A model generated the notes under the pieces. The model saw only the letters and a list, made by a program, of their open reading frames with translations, was not told the DNA's origin and ran no database searches. From CAZFVY01 sp964522665 (GTDB lineage: Bacteria; Verrucomicrobiota; Verrucomicrobiia; Limisphaerales; CAZFVY01): a DNA stretch of 64,000 nt. Shown here piece after piece: positions 49,821 through 59,518 of the stretch. A program made the translations under genes and the position numbers. Location: the NCBI GenBank assembly GCA_964522665.1, contig CAZFVY010000008.1, positions 1 through 64,000 of the forward strand, written 5' to 3'. The stretch's first letter is position 1. Each line of letters begins with the position of its first letter.

Positions 49821-51245
49821 ATGAATCGCCGCGACTTCTTCGGCCGGTTCGCGCTCGGCCTGGGCGGGGCCGCGCTCTCCTCGTTGTTCGATTCCGCGCT
49901 GCTGGCCGCGCCGCCCGCCACGCCGAATCCGTTTCGCGGGATTCTGACGGAGCCGCATTTTACCCCGAAGGCGAAACGGATCATTTACCTTTTCATGAGT
50001 GGCGGGCCGTCGCAACTCGACCTGTTCGATTACAAACCAGTCTTGAACGAACGCAACGGGCAGGACCTCCCCGCCAGCGTCCGCATGGGACAACGTCTGA
50101 CGGGGATGTCCGCGAATCAAGCGACGCTGCCGATGGCCGGGTCGATCTTCAAGTTCGCCCAACACGGCGCCAGCCGGGCTTGGATCAGCGAACTGATGCC
50201 GTGGACGGCCAAAATGGCGGACGACCTCTGCTTCGTGAAATCGATGCACACCGAGGCGATCAACCACGACCCGGCGATCACATTTTTTCAGACCGGCTCC
50301 CAATTCGCCGGACGTCCGAGCATCGGCGCGTGGCTGAGCTACGGGCTGGGCAGCGCGAACGAAACGCTACCGACCTTCGTGGTCCTGATCTCGAAGGACC
50401 GCATTGATCAACCGCTCTACGCCCGGCTTTGGGGCAACGGATTTCTTCCGAGCATTCACCAGGGCGTGCAGTTCCGCAGCGGGAAGGACCCGGTGCTTTA
50501 CCTGCAAAACCCGGACGGCGTTTCCGGCGCCAGCCGGCGCCAGATGCTCGACCGTCTGGCGGAGTTGAATCGTCTGCAATTCGAGGACTTGGGCGACCCC
50601 GAAATCAACGCCCGGGCCGCGCAATACGAGATGGCCTACCGGATGCAGACGAGCGTGCCGGACGTGATGAACGTCGCGGATGAACCGGCGAGCGTGTTGG
50701 AACTTTACGGGCCGGACGCGAAGAATCCGGGGACGTTTGCGGCAAACTGCCTCCTCGCGCGGCGTCTGGCCGAGCGCAACGTCCGTTTCATTCAGCTTTA
50801 CCATCCCGGTTGGGACCATCACGGCAACTTGCCGAACGGGATCCGCCGCCAGGCCAAAGACGTCGATCAAGCGGCCTACGGGCTGGTCACCGATCTCAAG
50901 CAGCGCGGGTTGCTCGACGAGACGCTCGTAGTCTGGGGCGGCGAGTTTGGCCGGACGAATTATTCCCAAGGGAAACTGACGAAGGACGATTACGGTCGGG
51001 ATCATCATCCCCGCTGTTTCACCGCCTGGCTTACTGGCGCCGGAATCAAGCGCGGCATCTCCTACGGCGCGACGGATGATTTCGGTTACAACGTCGCCGA
51101 TAATCCGGTCCACGTGCATGACCTTCAGGCGACCATTTTGCAGCAATTGGGGATCGATCACACGAAGTTGACCTTCCGATTTCAGGGACGCGATTTTCGG
51201 CTCACGGACGTGAGTGGAGAGGTAGTCAAACCGATTCTGGCATGA
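49821..51245 (+). CDS. Tat-exported DUF1501 protein
   Basis: About 474 aa from the ATG at 49821 (open from 49794). Begins MNRRDFFGRFALGLGGAALSS, a twin-arginine signal. The body is a DUF1501 domain of the alkaline-phosphatase/sulfatase superfamily: IIYLFMSGGPSQLDLFDYKP at the start, WGGEFGRTNYSQ and DYGRDHHPRCFTAWLTGAGIK near the end. Always encoded next to a PSCyt/DUF1553 protein, as here; the pair presumably works in the same extracytoplasmic process. Catalytic activity unproven. Confidence 0.92.
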   Translation: MNRRDFFGRFALGLGGAALSSLFDSALLAAPPATPNPFRGILTEPHFTPKAKRIIYLFMSGGPSQLDLFDYKPVLNERNGQDLPASVRMGQRLTGMSANQATLPMAGSIFKFAQHGASRAWISELMPWTAKMADDLCFVKSMHTEAINHDPAITFFQTGSQFAGRPSIGAWLSYGLGSANETLPTFVVLISKDRIDQPLYARLWGNGFLPSIHQGVQFRSGKDPVLYLQNPDGVSGASRRQMLDRLAELNRLQFEDLGDPEINARAAQYEMAYRMQTSVPDVMNVADEPASVLELYGPDAKNPGTFAANCLLARRLAERNVRFIQLYHPGWDHHGNLPNGIRRQAKDVDQAAYGLVTDLKQRGLLDETLVVWGGEFGRTNYSQGKLTKDDYGRDHHPRCFTAWLTGAGIKRGISYGATDDFGYNVADNPVHVHDLQATILQQLGIDHTKLTFRFQGRDFRLTDVSGEVVKPILA

Positions 51246-51258
51246 TATAAACGGCGCG

Positions 51259-54200
51259 ATGACCCAAACCATCCGCCAATTCAATCGGCGCCACCTGGGC
51301 GTGGCGCTGGCGGTGGCCGCTCTGTTCACCACCGCCGCGCGGGCGCGCGATCGCATCGGCGTCCCGGAAGACCATCCTCGCCGGATCGAGCACGGCTTGC
51401 GGCTTTTCCAACAATACGTCCGCGGACTCCTCACGACGAAGTGCATTGAATGCCACGGCGCCGAAAAGAAAAAGGGCGGTCTTGATCTCTCGACGCGCGA
51501 AGGGTTGCTCAAGGGCGGCGACGACGGCGAGGTGATTATTCCCTTCAACGCGGATCAAAGCCGTCTCCTGCGCCTGTTGCGCCACGAAGAAGAGCCTTAC
51601 ATGCCGAATAAAAAGGCGGCGCTCGCCCGGGAGCAGATCGCCAAAATCACCGAGTGGATCGACGACGGCGCGCCCTACGACAAACCGCTCGTGGATCGCC
51701 CAACGCTCACGCGCGACCGCTCCGTCGTCACCGACGAAGACCGCCGTTGGTGGGCCTTCCAGCCGCTGACTCGGCCCAAGCCACCCCAGATTGACGCGGC
51801 GCCGGTTAAGCCCCAAAACCCGATCGACCAATTCATTCTGTCCAAGGCGGCGGGGATGGCGCTGTCGCCCGTGGCGGACAGACGGACGCTGGCGCGCCGC
51901 GCTTATCTCGACTTGTTGGGCCTGCCGCCGTCACCGGACGAAGTGGAGACCTTCACGCGCGACGAATCGCCGGACGCCTGGCCGCGCCTGATTGACCAAC
52001 TCCTGGCTTCGCCGCGCTACGGCGAACGTTGGGCGCGGTATTGGCTCGACGTGGCTCGCTTCGCCGAGAGTTCCGGCTTTGAGCATGACTACGATCGACC
52101 GGGAGCTTTTCAATTTCGCGATTTCGTCATCCGCGCGTTGAATGACGACCTGCCGTTCGACCAATTCGCGCGCTGGCAACTGGCCGGGGATGAGTTCGCG
52201 CCGGACGATCCGCTGGCGCTGACGGCGACCGGCTTCCTCGGCGCGGGCGTTTTTCCGACCCAGATCACCGCCAACGAGGTCGAACGTACGCGCTACGACG
52301 CGCTCGACGACATGCTGGCGACGACCGGCTCGGCGTTCCTCGGATTGACAATCGGTTGCGCGCGTTGCCACGACCATAAGTACGATCCAATTCCGACACG
52401 CGACTACTATCGAATGTTGTCCGCCTTTACGGCGACCGTGCGGAGCGTCGTTGACCTGGACGTTGAGCCTGGGCGGACCCACCGGCTCGTGGAGAAATGG
52501 GCGGCCGATTATGTGCCGCTGTTGACTGACCTGAATCATTATGAAGCCGCCTTACAGCCGCGCTTTGAGGCTTGGCTGGCCAGCGGCGCGCGGAACTTGG
52601 CCGAAGCGCGGTGGGCGACGCTCAACGTCACCACCCTAACTTCGAAAACAGGCGCCACCTTCAAGCGCCTCGCGGACGGCTCGTTCCTCGCGGAAGGTAA
52701 AAACGGCGACCAGGACGAATACATTTTGACCGGCTTAGCCTCCGGCCCGCGGTTGGCCGGGTTGCGGCTCGACGCGCTCGCCGATGCCTCACTCCCCAAG
52801 TCTGGCCCGGGGCGCGCTGAAAACGGAAACTTCGGCCTGAGCCGCGTCCGCGTGTTCTGCGCGGCGGGCGGGACGAACGAAGCGCAAGAGATACCGCTGA
52901 CGGGGCCGCGAGCTGATTTTGAGCAGAACACGTCGAACCTGTCGATCGCCAGTTCGTTGGACGATAATCCGTCCAGCGGTTGGGCCGTCGATGGACAAAT
53001 CGGCAAAGACCATGCGGCCGCGTTTAAGTTCGAGCGGCCGATCGACGCGCCGACCGGCGCGTCCCTGACCGTCACGCTCGAGTTTCGCGTCAACACCCGC
53101 CACAACCTCGGCCGTTTTCGCGTTTCGACGTCCGCGCGCGAGGACGCCGGCTTGAAAGAGGAGGCGCTCCCGGCGTCGATCGCCGCCCTGCTGGCGCGGG
53201 CCAAGGCGGGCGGCGCCGCGGAGACTTGGTCGGCCGCCGAACGGGCGAGCCTGTTCGGTTGGTGGAAGCGATCCGATCCGGGCTGGGCCGAACGCTCGGC
53301 CCGTCTCGAGCGCCATCGCGCGACGCAGCCGACCGGCCTGACCAAGGCGCTGATATGCGCCGAAGGGCATGAACCGCTCCGTTACCATTCGCAAGGCGCC
53401 GACTTTTTCAAGGAGACGTATTATCTCAAACGCGGAAACACCGACCTCAAAGACGGCGTCGCGACGGAGGGCTTTCTCCAGGCGTTGATGCGCGGCGCCG
53501 ATGGCCCGTCCCGGTGGCAATGGAACCCACCACCCGGCGCGCTTTACTCCGGTCGCCGGCGCTCGCTTGCCAATTGGCTGACTGACACCGATCACGGCGC
53601 GGGTAACCTGCTGGCGCGCGTCGCCGTCAACCGCCTCTGGCAACATCATTTCGGGCGCGGAATCGTGCCGACGCCCAACGATTTCGGGCACGCGGGCGAC
53701 CCGCCGTCGCACCCGGAGTTGCTCGATTGGCTCGCGGGTCAATTGATCGATCACCAATGGAAGCTCAAATCGATGCACCGTCTGCTCATGACGAGCGCGA
53801 CATATATGCAGGCATGCGTGCATGACCCGCGCAAAGAAAGCGCCGACCCGGACGATCATTTGTTCGTCCGCCGCGCGCCCCAACGCCTGGAGGGCGAGGC
53901 GATCCGCGATGCGATGCTGTCCGTTTCCGGCCAACTTGACCCGGCGATGTTCGGTCCCGGGACCAAGGACGAACGGAGCCGTCGGCGCAGCATCTACTTC
54001 ACCATCAAACGGAGCCAATTGGTCGGCTCGATGGTCGTCTTTGATCAACCCGAGCCGTTGGTCAGCCAGGGCGCCCGGCCAACCACCACCGTGGCGCCCC
54101 AGGCGTTGTTGCTCATGAACAGCCCGCAAGTTCGCGATTGGGCGGACGCGCTTGCCCGGCGGATGCGCCGGGAGACGGCCGACGTGAACGATCTCGCGGC

Positions 54201-54393
54201 GCTCACCCGTCGCGGTTACGCCTTGACCCTGGGCCGGCCGCCGACGCCGGACGAACTCTCGGAAAGCGCCGAGTTTCTGCGCCGGCAGGCCCGGAGCTAC
54301 GCCGCCGATTCGCGGCCCGACGCGAACGCGCTGGCGCTGGTCGATTTTGCCCAAGTCCTTTTCGGCTTGAACGAATTCATCTATGAAAACTGA
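51259..54393 (+). CDS. Second PSCyt1-DUF1549-DUF1553 secreted cytochrome-like protein
   Basis: Encodes 1044 aa. Signal peptide (RRHLGVALAVAALFTTAARA), PSCyt1 with CIECH at residue 62 and the GGLDLSTREGLLKGGDDG signature, DUF1549 with a second CxxCH at residue 367 (CARCHDHKYDP), a discoidin-like middle region at about 455-630 in place of the LamG domain, and DUF1553 at the C-terminus (NRLWQHHFGRGIVPTPNDFG). Paralogous to the 46493 gene with a different middle domain. Starts 13 bp after the first DUF1501 gene; its own DUF1501 partner overlaps the 3' end by 11 bp. Confidence 0.93.
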   Translation: MTQTIRQFNRRHLGVALAVAALFTTAARARDRIGVPEDHPRRIEHGLRLFQQYVRGLLTTKCIECHGAEKKKGGLDLSTREGLLKGGDDGEVIIPFNADQSRLLRLLRHEEEPYMPNKKAALAREQIAKITEWIDDGAPYDKPLVDRPTLTRDRSVVTDEDRRWWAFQPLTRPKPPQIDAAPVKPQNPIDQFILSKAAGMALSPVADRRTLARRAYLDLLGLPPSPDEVETFTRDESPDAWPRLIDQLLASPRYGERWARYWLDVARFAESSGFEHDYDRPGAFQFRDFVIRALNDDLPFDQFARWQLAGDEFAPDDPLALTATGFLGAGVFPTQITANEVERTRYDALDDMLATTGSAFLGLTIGCARCHDHKYDPIPTRDYYRMLSAFTATVRSVVDLDVEPGRTHRLVEKWAADYVPLLTDLNHYEAALQPRFEAWLASGARNLAEARWATLNVTTLTSKTGATFKRLADGSFLAEGKNGDQDEYILTGLASGPRLAGLRLDALADASLPKSGPGRAENGNFGLSRVRVFCAAGGTNEAQEIPLTGPRADFEQNTSNLSIASSLDDNPSSGWAVDGQIGKDHAAAFKFERPIDAPTGASLTVTLEFRVNTRHNLGRFRVSTSAREDAGLKEEALPASIAALLARAKAGGAAETWSAAERASLFGWWKRSDPGWAERSARLERHRATQPTGLTKALICAEGHEPLRYHSQGADFFKETYYLKRGNTDLKDGVATEGFLQALMRGADGPSRWQWNPPPGALYSGRRRSLANWLTDTDHGAGNLLARVAVNRLWQHHFGRGIVPTPNDFGHAGDPPSHPELLDWLAGQLIDHQWKLKSMHRLLMTSATYMQACVHDPRKESADPDDHLFVRRAPQRLEGEAIRDAMLSVSGQLDPAMFGPGTKDERSRRRSIYFTIKRSQLVGSMVVFDQPEPLVSQGARPTTTVAPQALLLMNSPQVRDWADALARRMRRETADVNDLAALTRRGYALTLGRPPTPDELSESAEFLRRQARSYAADSRPDANALALVDFAQVLFGLNEFIYEN

Positions 54394-55849
54394 ACCGACC
54401 CTGCCCCACGGTTTTCACGCCGCGATGAGCCGGCGTGAACTTCTGCAAAAGGCGGGCGGCGGATTGGGCTGGCTCGCGCTGGCGTCGATGTTTGATCGCG
54501 CGGGATTGGTGGCCGCCGCGGCGCCGTCGCTGAATCCGTTGGCGCCGAAAAGTCCGCGGTTCAAGCCGCGGGCCAAGGCGGTCATCTGGCTCTTCATGAA
54601 CGGCGGCCCGAGTCAGGTTGATACGTTCGACTACAAACCGGGGCTGGCCAAATTCGACGGCAAAAAGCTCGACGGCTTCGACAATAAAACGGGCTTCTTT
54701 CAGGACGCGGTCGGTCCGTTGATGAAATCACCATTCGACTGGCGCCAGCATGGGCAAAGCGGGACGTGGGTCAGCAGTCTGTTTCCGCACTTGGCCCGGC
54801 ACGTCGATAAGATGGCGTTCATTCACTCCTGTTGGACGCAATCGAACAATCATAGCCCCGCGCTCTTCATGATGAACACGGGCGTCACGCGCATGGGCTA
54901 TCCCTGCGTCGGTTCGTGGGTGACGTACGGCCTCGGGTCCCAATGCGACAATCTGCCCAGCTTCGTCGTGATGAGCGACCCGCTCAATCGCGGCCTGCCG
55001 AAAGGCAACGCGCTGAATTGGGGCGCCGGTTTCCTGCCGACCGTCTATCAGGGCACGTGGCTGCGCCCGCAAGGCGAGCCGATCGATAATCTGAAACGTC
55101 CCGCGGCGCTGACCGACGAGCGGCAGCGGGCGCAACTCGACCTGCTGGCCCGGCTGAATCAACGTCAGGCGGAGAACTCGCCGGTCGAAAGCGAACTGGC
55201 GGCGCGCATCGAAAGTTTTGAACTCGCCTACCGGATGCAGACCGCGGCGCCCGAGGCGTTCGAGGTAAAAAGCGAACCGGAGCACATCCAGAAGCTCTAT
55301 GGCCTTGACCAAAAACATTGCGCCCACTTCGCCGCGCAATGCCTGATGGCGCGCCGCATGGTTGAGCGGGGCGTCCGCTTCGTGCAGATTTATTCCGGAG
55401 GGATGGACAACCAGCTTAGTTGGGATTGCCACGGAGATCTCGTGGGCAATCACGGCGGCTTCGCCCGCGAGACGGATCAGCCGGTCGCCGCGCTGTTAGC
55501 CGACCTCGAACAGCGCGGCCTCCTCGAAGACACTTTGGTCATTTGGGGCGGTGAATTCGGCCGCCTCCCGCTTTCCCAAAAAGGCGACAAACCGGGGCGC
55601 GATCATAACCCGCACGCCTTCACCGTCTGGCTCGCCGGCGGCGGCGCTCGTGGGGGAACCCACTATGGTGAGACCGACGAGATCGGCTTCAAGGCCGCGG
55701 TGGACAAAGTCCACGTCCGCGATTTTCACGCGACGATCCTGGCCGCGCTCGGCTTGGAACACCGCAATCTCACCTTCCGCTTTCAGGGGCTAGACCAGCG
55801 CCTGACGGGCGTCGAAGAAGCCCGCGTGGTTCACGAAGTCCTCGCCTGA
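54383..55849 (+). CDS. Second Tat-exported DUF1501 protein
   Basis: Encodes 488 aa. Twin-arginine-like N-terminus (MSRRELLQKAGGGLGWLALAS at 15-35), then the DUF1501 domain with VIWLFMNGGPSQVDTFDYKP, WDCHGDLVGNHGG and WGGEFGRLPLSQ...GRDHNPHAFTVWLAGGG. Paralogue of the 49821 gene. Overlap with the upstream PSCyt gene implies translational coupling of the pair. Confidence 0.92.
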   Translation: MKTEPTLPHGFHAAMSRRELLQKAGGGLGWLALASMFDRAGLVAAAAPSLNPLAPKSPRFKPRAKAVIWLFMNGGPSQVDTFDYKPGLAKFDGKKLDGFDNKTGFFQDAVGPLMKSPFDWRQHGQSGTWVSSLFPHLARHVDKMAFIHSCWTQSNNHSPALFMMNTGVTRMGYPCVGSWVTYGLGSQCDNLPSFVVMSDPLNRGLPKGNALNWGAGFLPTVYQGTWLRPQGEPIDNLKRPAALTDERQRAQLDLLARLNQRQAENSPVESELAARIESFELAYRMQTAAPEAFEVKSEPEHIQKLYGLDQKHCAHFAAQCLMARRMVERGVRFVQIYSGGMDNQLSWDCHGDLVGNHGGFARETDQPVAALLADLEQRGLLEDTLVIWGGEFGRLPLSQKGDKPGRDHNPHAFTVWLAGGGARGGTHYGETDEIGFKAAVDKVHVRDFHATILAALGLEHRNLTFRFQGLDQRLTGVEEARVVHEVLA

Positions 55850-55924
55850 GTGGTCACGCGGCGCGCGGTATTTCAGATAATGCCGCACTTAGCGCCGGGC
55901 GTGCTTGGCGTCACTTGCGGACTC

Positions 55925-58219
55925 CTACGGCAAGTACGCGCGAAAGAAACGGGAGCCGGGCGAACTGGATTGCGGATCGATGAAGATCAGGTCGGTGAAA
56001 GCGTTGTTGGTCCAAACCGGGGTCCAATTCACCAGGTCGGTTGAACTTTCGACCACCACTGATCCGCCGACCGGCCCGGCGAGCATGAATCTGAATTGGC
56101 CATTATAAAAGCCCAAGGATGGTCCGCTCGTGATGATCAGCCGGGCCAGCGACCCGGGCGGCGGGGGAACCTCGTGTCCCGACCGAATCAGGTTGTTCCC
56201 GTCGTCAGCGATGTAAACTGTTCCCGAGGCGTCCACGGCCACGCCCGTCGGATAAGAGAACCGCGCGGCGCTACCGACGCCATCCGCGTCACCGAGATTC
56301 GCGGTGAGTCCCGCGAGGGTTGACGTATGGCCGTCCGCCGTGATTTTGCGAAGTTTGGCGCCAAGACTCTCGGTCACGTAAACGTTCCCCGATCGGTCCA
56401 CGGCCACCCCAATCGGTTCCCAAAAGAGCGCGTCGGCTACGGTCCCATCCTTCGTCCCGGTTACACCCGCCTGGCCGGCCAGCGTGGTCACGTCTCCCGC
56501 CGCGGTGATCTTCCGAATGACCTGACTGCCCGAATCGGCGACATACAGGTTGCCGGGCGAGTCGGCCGCGATGCCGAAGGGCCGGTTGAAGAGCGCCTGA
56601 TCGCCCGTTCCATCAGCCCAGCCAAAGACGCCGGCCACGCCTGCCAGCGTTGTCACCAGGCCATCGGGCGTTACCTTCCGAATGGTGTGGTCAACAAAAT
56701 CGGTGACATAGACGTTGCCAGCGCCGTCCACCGCGACGCCCCGCGGTGAGTTAAACTGCGCGGCGCTCCCGCTTCCATCCGCGCTGCCGGCGGCGCCCGG
56801 CGAGCCGGCGAGGGTAGTCACCACGCCGCTCGGCGATATTTTCCGAATCGTGTAATTGCCGGCGTCCGCCACGTAGAGATTGCCGGCGCTGTCCAAAGCC
56901 GCGCCTTGGGGCGAGGTGAACCGCGCGGCGCTTCCGACCCCGTCCGCGCTGCCGCTGTTTCCCGGCGATCCGGCGAACGTCGAGACGACGCCGGCCGGAG
57001 TTATCTTTCGGATCGTATTGTTCCCCGAGTCAGTCACGAAGAGATTGGTAGAGCTATCGACCGCGATGCCGAAGGGTAGGTTGAAGAGCGCGATGTTCCC
57101 CGGTCCATCAGCGTAACCCACCGTCTCGTTGCTCCCCGCCAACGTCGTCACGGCCCCAGCGGGCGTCACCTTCCGAATCGCGTTTTGGTCCGACACGATT
57201 AACGCGCCAGACGGATCCAATGCCAAACCCGCGATGATCGAAAACCGCGCGACGTTCCGGGGACCGTCCGTCGTGCCTCCTTGGCCACCTCCCCCAACCA
57301 GCGTAGTCACCGCGCCCGCCGGAGTGACCTTGCGAATCGCGTTATTGAAAATATCTCCAACATAGAGGTTGCCCGCGGCGTCCACCGCCACGCCGGACGG
57401 AACCACGAACCGCGCGTCGGCGCCCACGCCATCAACGTAGCCCCACTGGCCCAGCGTGCCCGCAAATACTGTCACTTCCCCATTCGTCCCCACCTTTTGA
57501 ATCGTGTTGTTGTTCGCCCCCGCGACATAGACATTTCCACTGACATCCACCCCGACGCCACCATACGGAATCGGGGGCTCGGTATATTGCGGGTCGATTT
57601 GGGGCGACAAAGTCGCCAGGGTCGTCACGACTCCCGCCGCGGTCACCTCCCGGACGACGTTGTTGGTCTGATCCAGTACAAACAGGTTGCCGAGGCGATC
57701 GACCGCGATGCCTGACGGAAGATTAAAACGCGCGTCAGAACCCACGCCATCGGAACTCCCCTGGCGGCCAGCCAACCCGGCGAACGTCGTGACCGTACCC
57801 GTCGCGGTCACCTTCCGGATTGTGTGATCGCCGAATTCCGTCACGTAGAGGTTGCCTGCGCCGTCGATCGCGATACCAGTTGGGCCATAGAATCGCGCGC
57901 CGCTACCGGCGCCATCCACGCTGCCTTGCGCCCCGGCGACGCCCGCCAGGGTAGTCACGACGCCCGCCGGCGTGACCTTGCGAATCGTGCAGTTCCGTGA
58001 GTCCGCGACAAACGCGTTACCGGCGCCGTCCACGGCCATGCCGCGAGCGCCGAAGAAGCGCGCCGTTGCGCCTGTGCCGTCCACGCTCCCATACCCCGCG
58101 CTCCCGGCGATCGTCGTGATGGCATAGGGCGTTGGGTAATTGGTCTGGGCGGAGGATTGAAGCGCCGACACCAGAAGAACGGCGACGGCAAGAGCCGCCA
58201 AAACATAATGTTTTTTCAT
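55925..58219 (-). CDS. Secreted NHL-repeat protein 1 (12 repeats)
   Basis: About 764 aa from the ATG at 58219, the start shared with NHL protein 2 (the frame is open to 58270). Signal peptide KKHYVLAALAVAVLLVSAL...AQ. Twelve NHL units of about 55 residues, each of the form GVAVDGAGNLYVADSGNxTIRKV followed by TPAGVVTTLAG; two six-bladed propellers would account for twelve. The C-terminal ~75 residues (SVVVESSTDLVNWTPV...SRFFRA) are a module shared with the two paralogues. NHL propellers bind proteins, glycans or RNA; the partner here is unknown. Transcribed from the promoter at 58266-58294. Confidence 0.92.
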   Translation of the reverse strand: MKKHYVLAALAVAVLLVSALQSSAQTNYPTPYAITTIAGSAGYGSVDGTGATARFFGARGMAVDGAGNAFVADSRNCTIRKVTPAGVVTTLAGVAGAQGSVDGAGSGARFYGPTGIAIDGAGNLYVTEFGDHTIRKVTATGTVTTFAGLAGRQGSSDGVGSDARFNLPSGIAVDRLGNLFVLDQTNNVVREVTAAGVVTTLATLSPQIDPQYTEPPIPYGGVGVDVSGNVYVAGANNNTIQKVGTNGEVTVFAGTLGQWGYVDGVGADARFVVPSGVAVDAAGNLYVGDIFNNAIRKVTPAGAVTTLVGGGGQGGTTDGPRNVARFSIIAGLALDPSGALIVSDQNAIRKVTPAGAVTTLAGSNETVGYADGPGNIALFNLPFGIAVDSSTNLFVTDSGNNTIRKITPAGVVSTFAGSPGNSGSADGVGSAARFTSPQGAALDSAGNLYVADAGNYTIRKISPSGVVTTLAGSPGAAGSADGSGSAAQFNSPRGVAVDGAGNVYVTDFVDHTIRKVTPDGLVTTLAGVAGVFGWADGTGDQALFNRPFGIAADSPGNLYVADSGSQVIRKITAAGDVTTLAGQAGVTGTKDGTVADALFWEPIGVAVDRSGNVYVTESLGAKLRKITADGHTSTLAGLTANLGDADGVGSAARFSYPTGVAVDASGTVYIADDGNNLIRSGHEVPPPPGSLARLIITSGPSLGFYNGQFRFMLAGPVGGSVVVESSTDLVNWTPVWTNNAFTDLIFIDPQSSSPGSRFFRAYLP

Positions 58220-58265
58220 TGGATTACCCGGAAGATGAACCATTCCCTTTCCAGAGCGTTGCCAA

Positions 58266-58294
58266 CTCATACCTCAACCCACGCTCACATTCAA
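58266..58294 (-). promoter_or_regulatory. Sigma-70-type promoter of NHL gene 1
   Basis: Minus strand TTGAAT at 58294-58289, a 17-bp spacer, TATGAG at 58271-58266. The same element (TTGTAT-N17-TATAGG) precedes NHL gene 2, and the roughly 80 bp of leader are largely conserved between the two. Confidence 0.6.
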
Positions 58295-58311
58295 GCAGCG
58301 AACGGGTCGAG

Positions 58312-58501
58312 CACGCAGACTATACACAGCGTCATAAATAATTGCGCATACAGCTCTGATGTGTTTCATTGTGGCTATGAAGCCACTGAAAATTCGAGGG
58401 GCTGTTTGAATGCTGGAAACAGCCCAACGAAACCCTCAGAAGGTTGTGCGGCGTTGCTTAACATGCGTATTTATTTATGACGCTCTGTATAATTCTGCAT
58501 T
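58312..58501. mobile_element. MITE-like AT-rich element with terminal inverted repeats
   Basis: About 190 bp. The left end (from 58312) and right end (to 58501) are imperfect inverted repeats of about 35 bp sharing GCAGA, TATACA and AGCGTCATAAATAA. Inside are two further stems, GTGGCT-ATGA-AGCCAC (58371-58386) and GGGCTGTTT-N9-AAACAGCCC (58399-58425). It is far richer in A+T than its surroundings and contains no ORF. Likely a non-autonomous transposon; target duplications not certain. It lies upstream of the NHL gene 1 promoter. Confidence 0.65.
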
Positions 58502-58520
58502 CCAATCACGCGACGTCCGA

Positions 58521-59369
<849 letters not shown>

Positions 59370-59518
59370 ACCACTCTCCCGCGCTATTTCAAGCTTGAGC
59401 CACACGCTCGGTCGCCCGCCTTGATATCCTCGCAAAATCCAAATCGAACGGCAACTTCGGTCGATCCCAATTGAATTTCCCGGTTAGCCGCACGCGACAC
59501 AAACTGCAGGCGATCCGG

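Noticed and set aside
52789..54354. 521-aa minus-strand ORF opposite the second PSCyt/DUF1553 gene
   Set aside because: Same reason: an antisense shadow of a well-supported gene.
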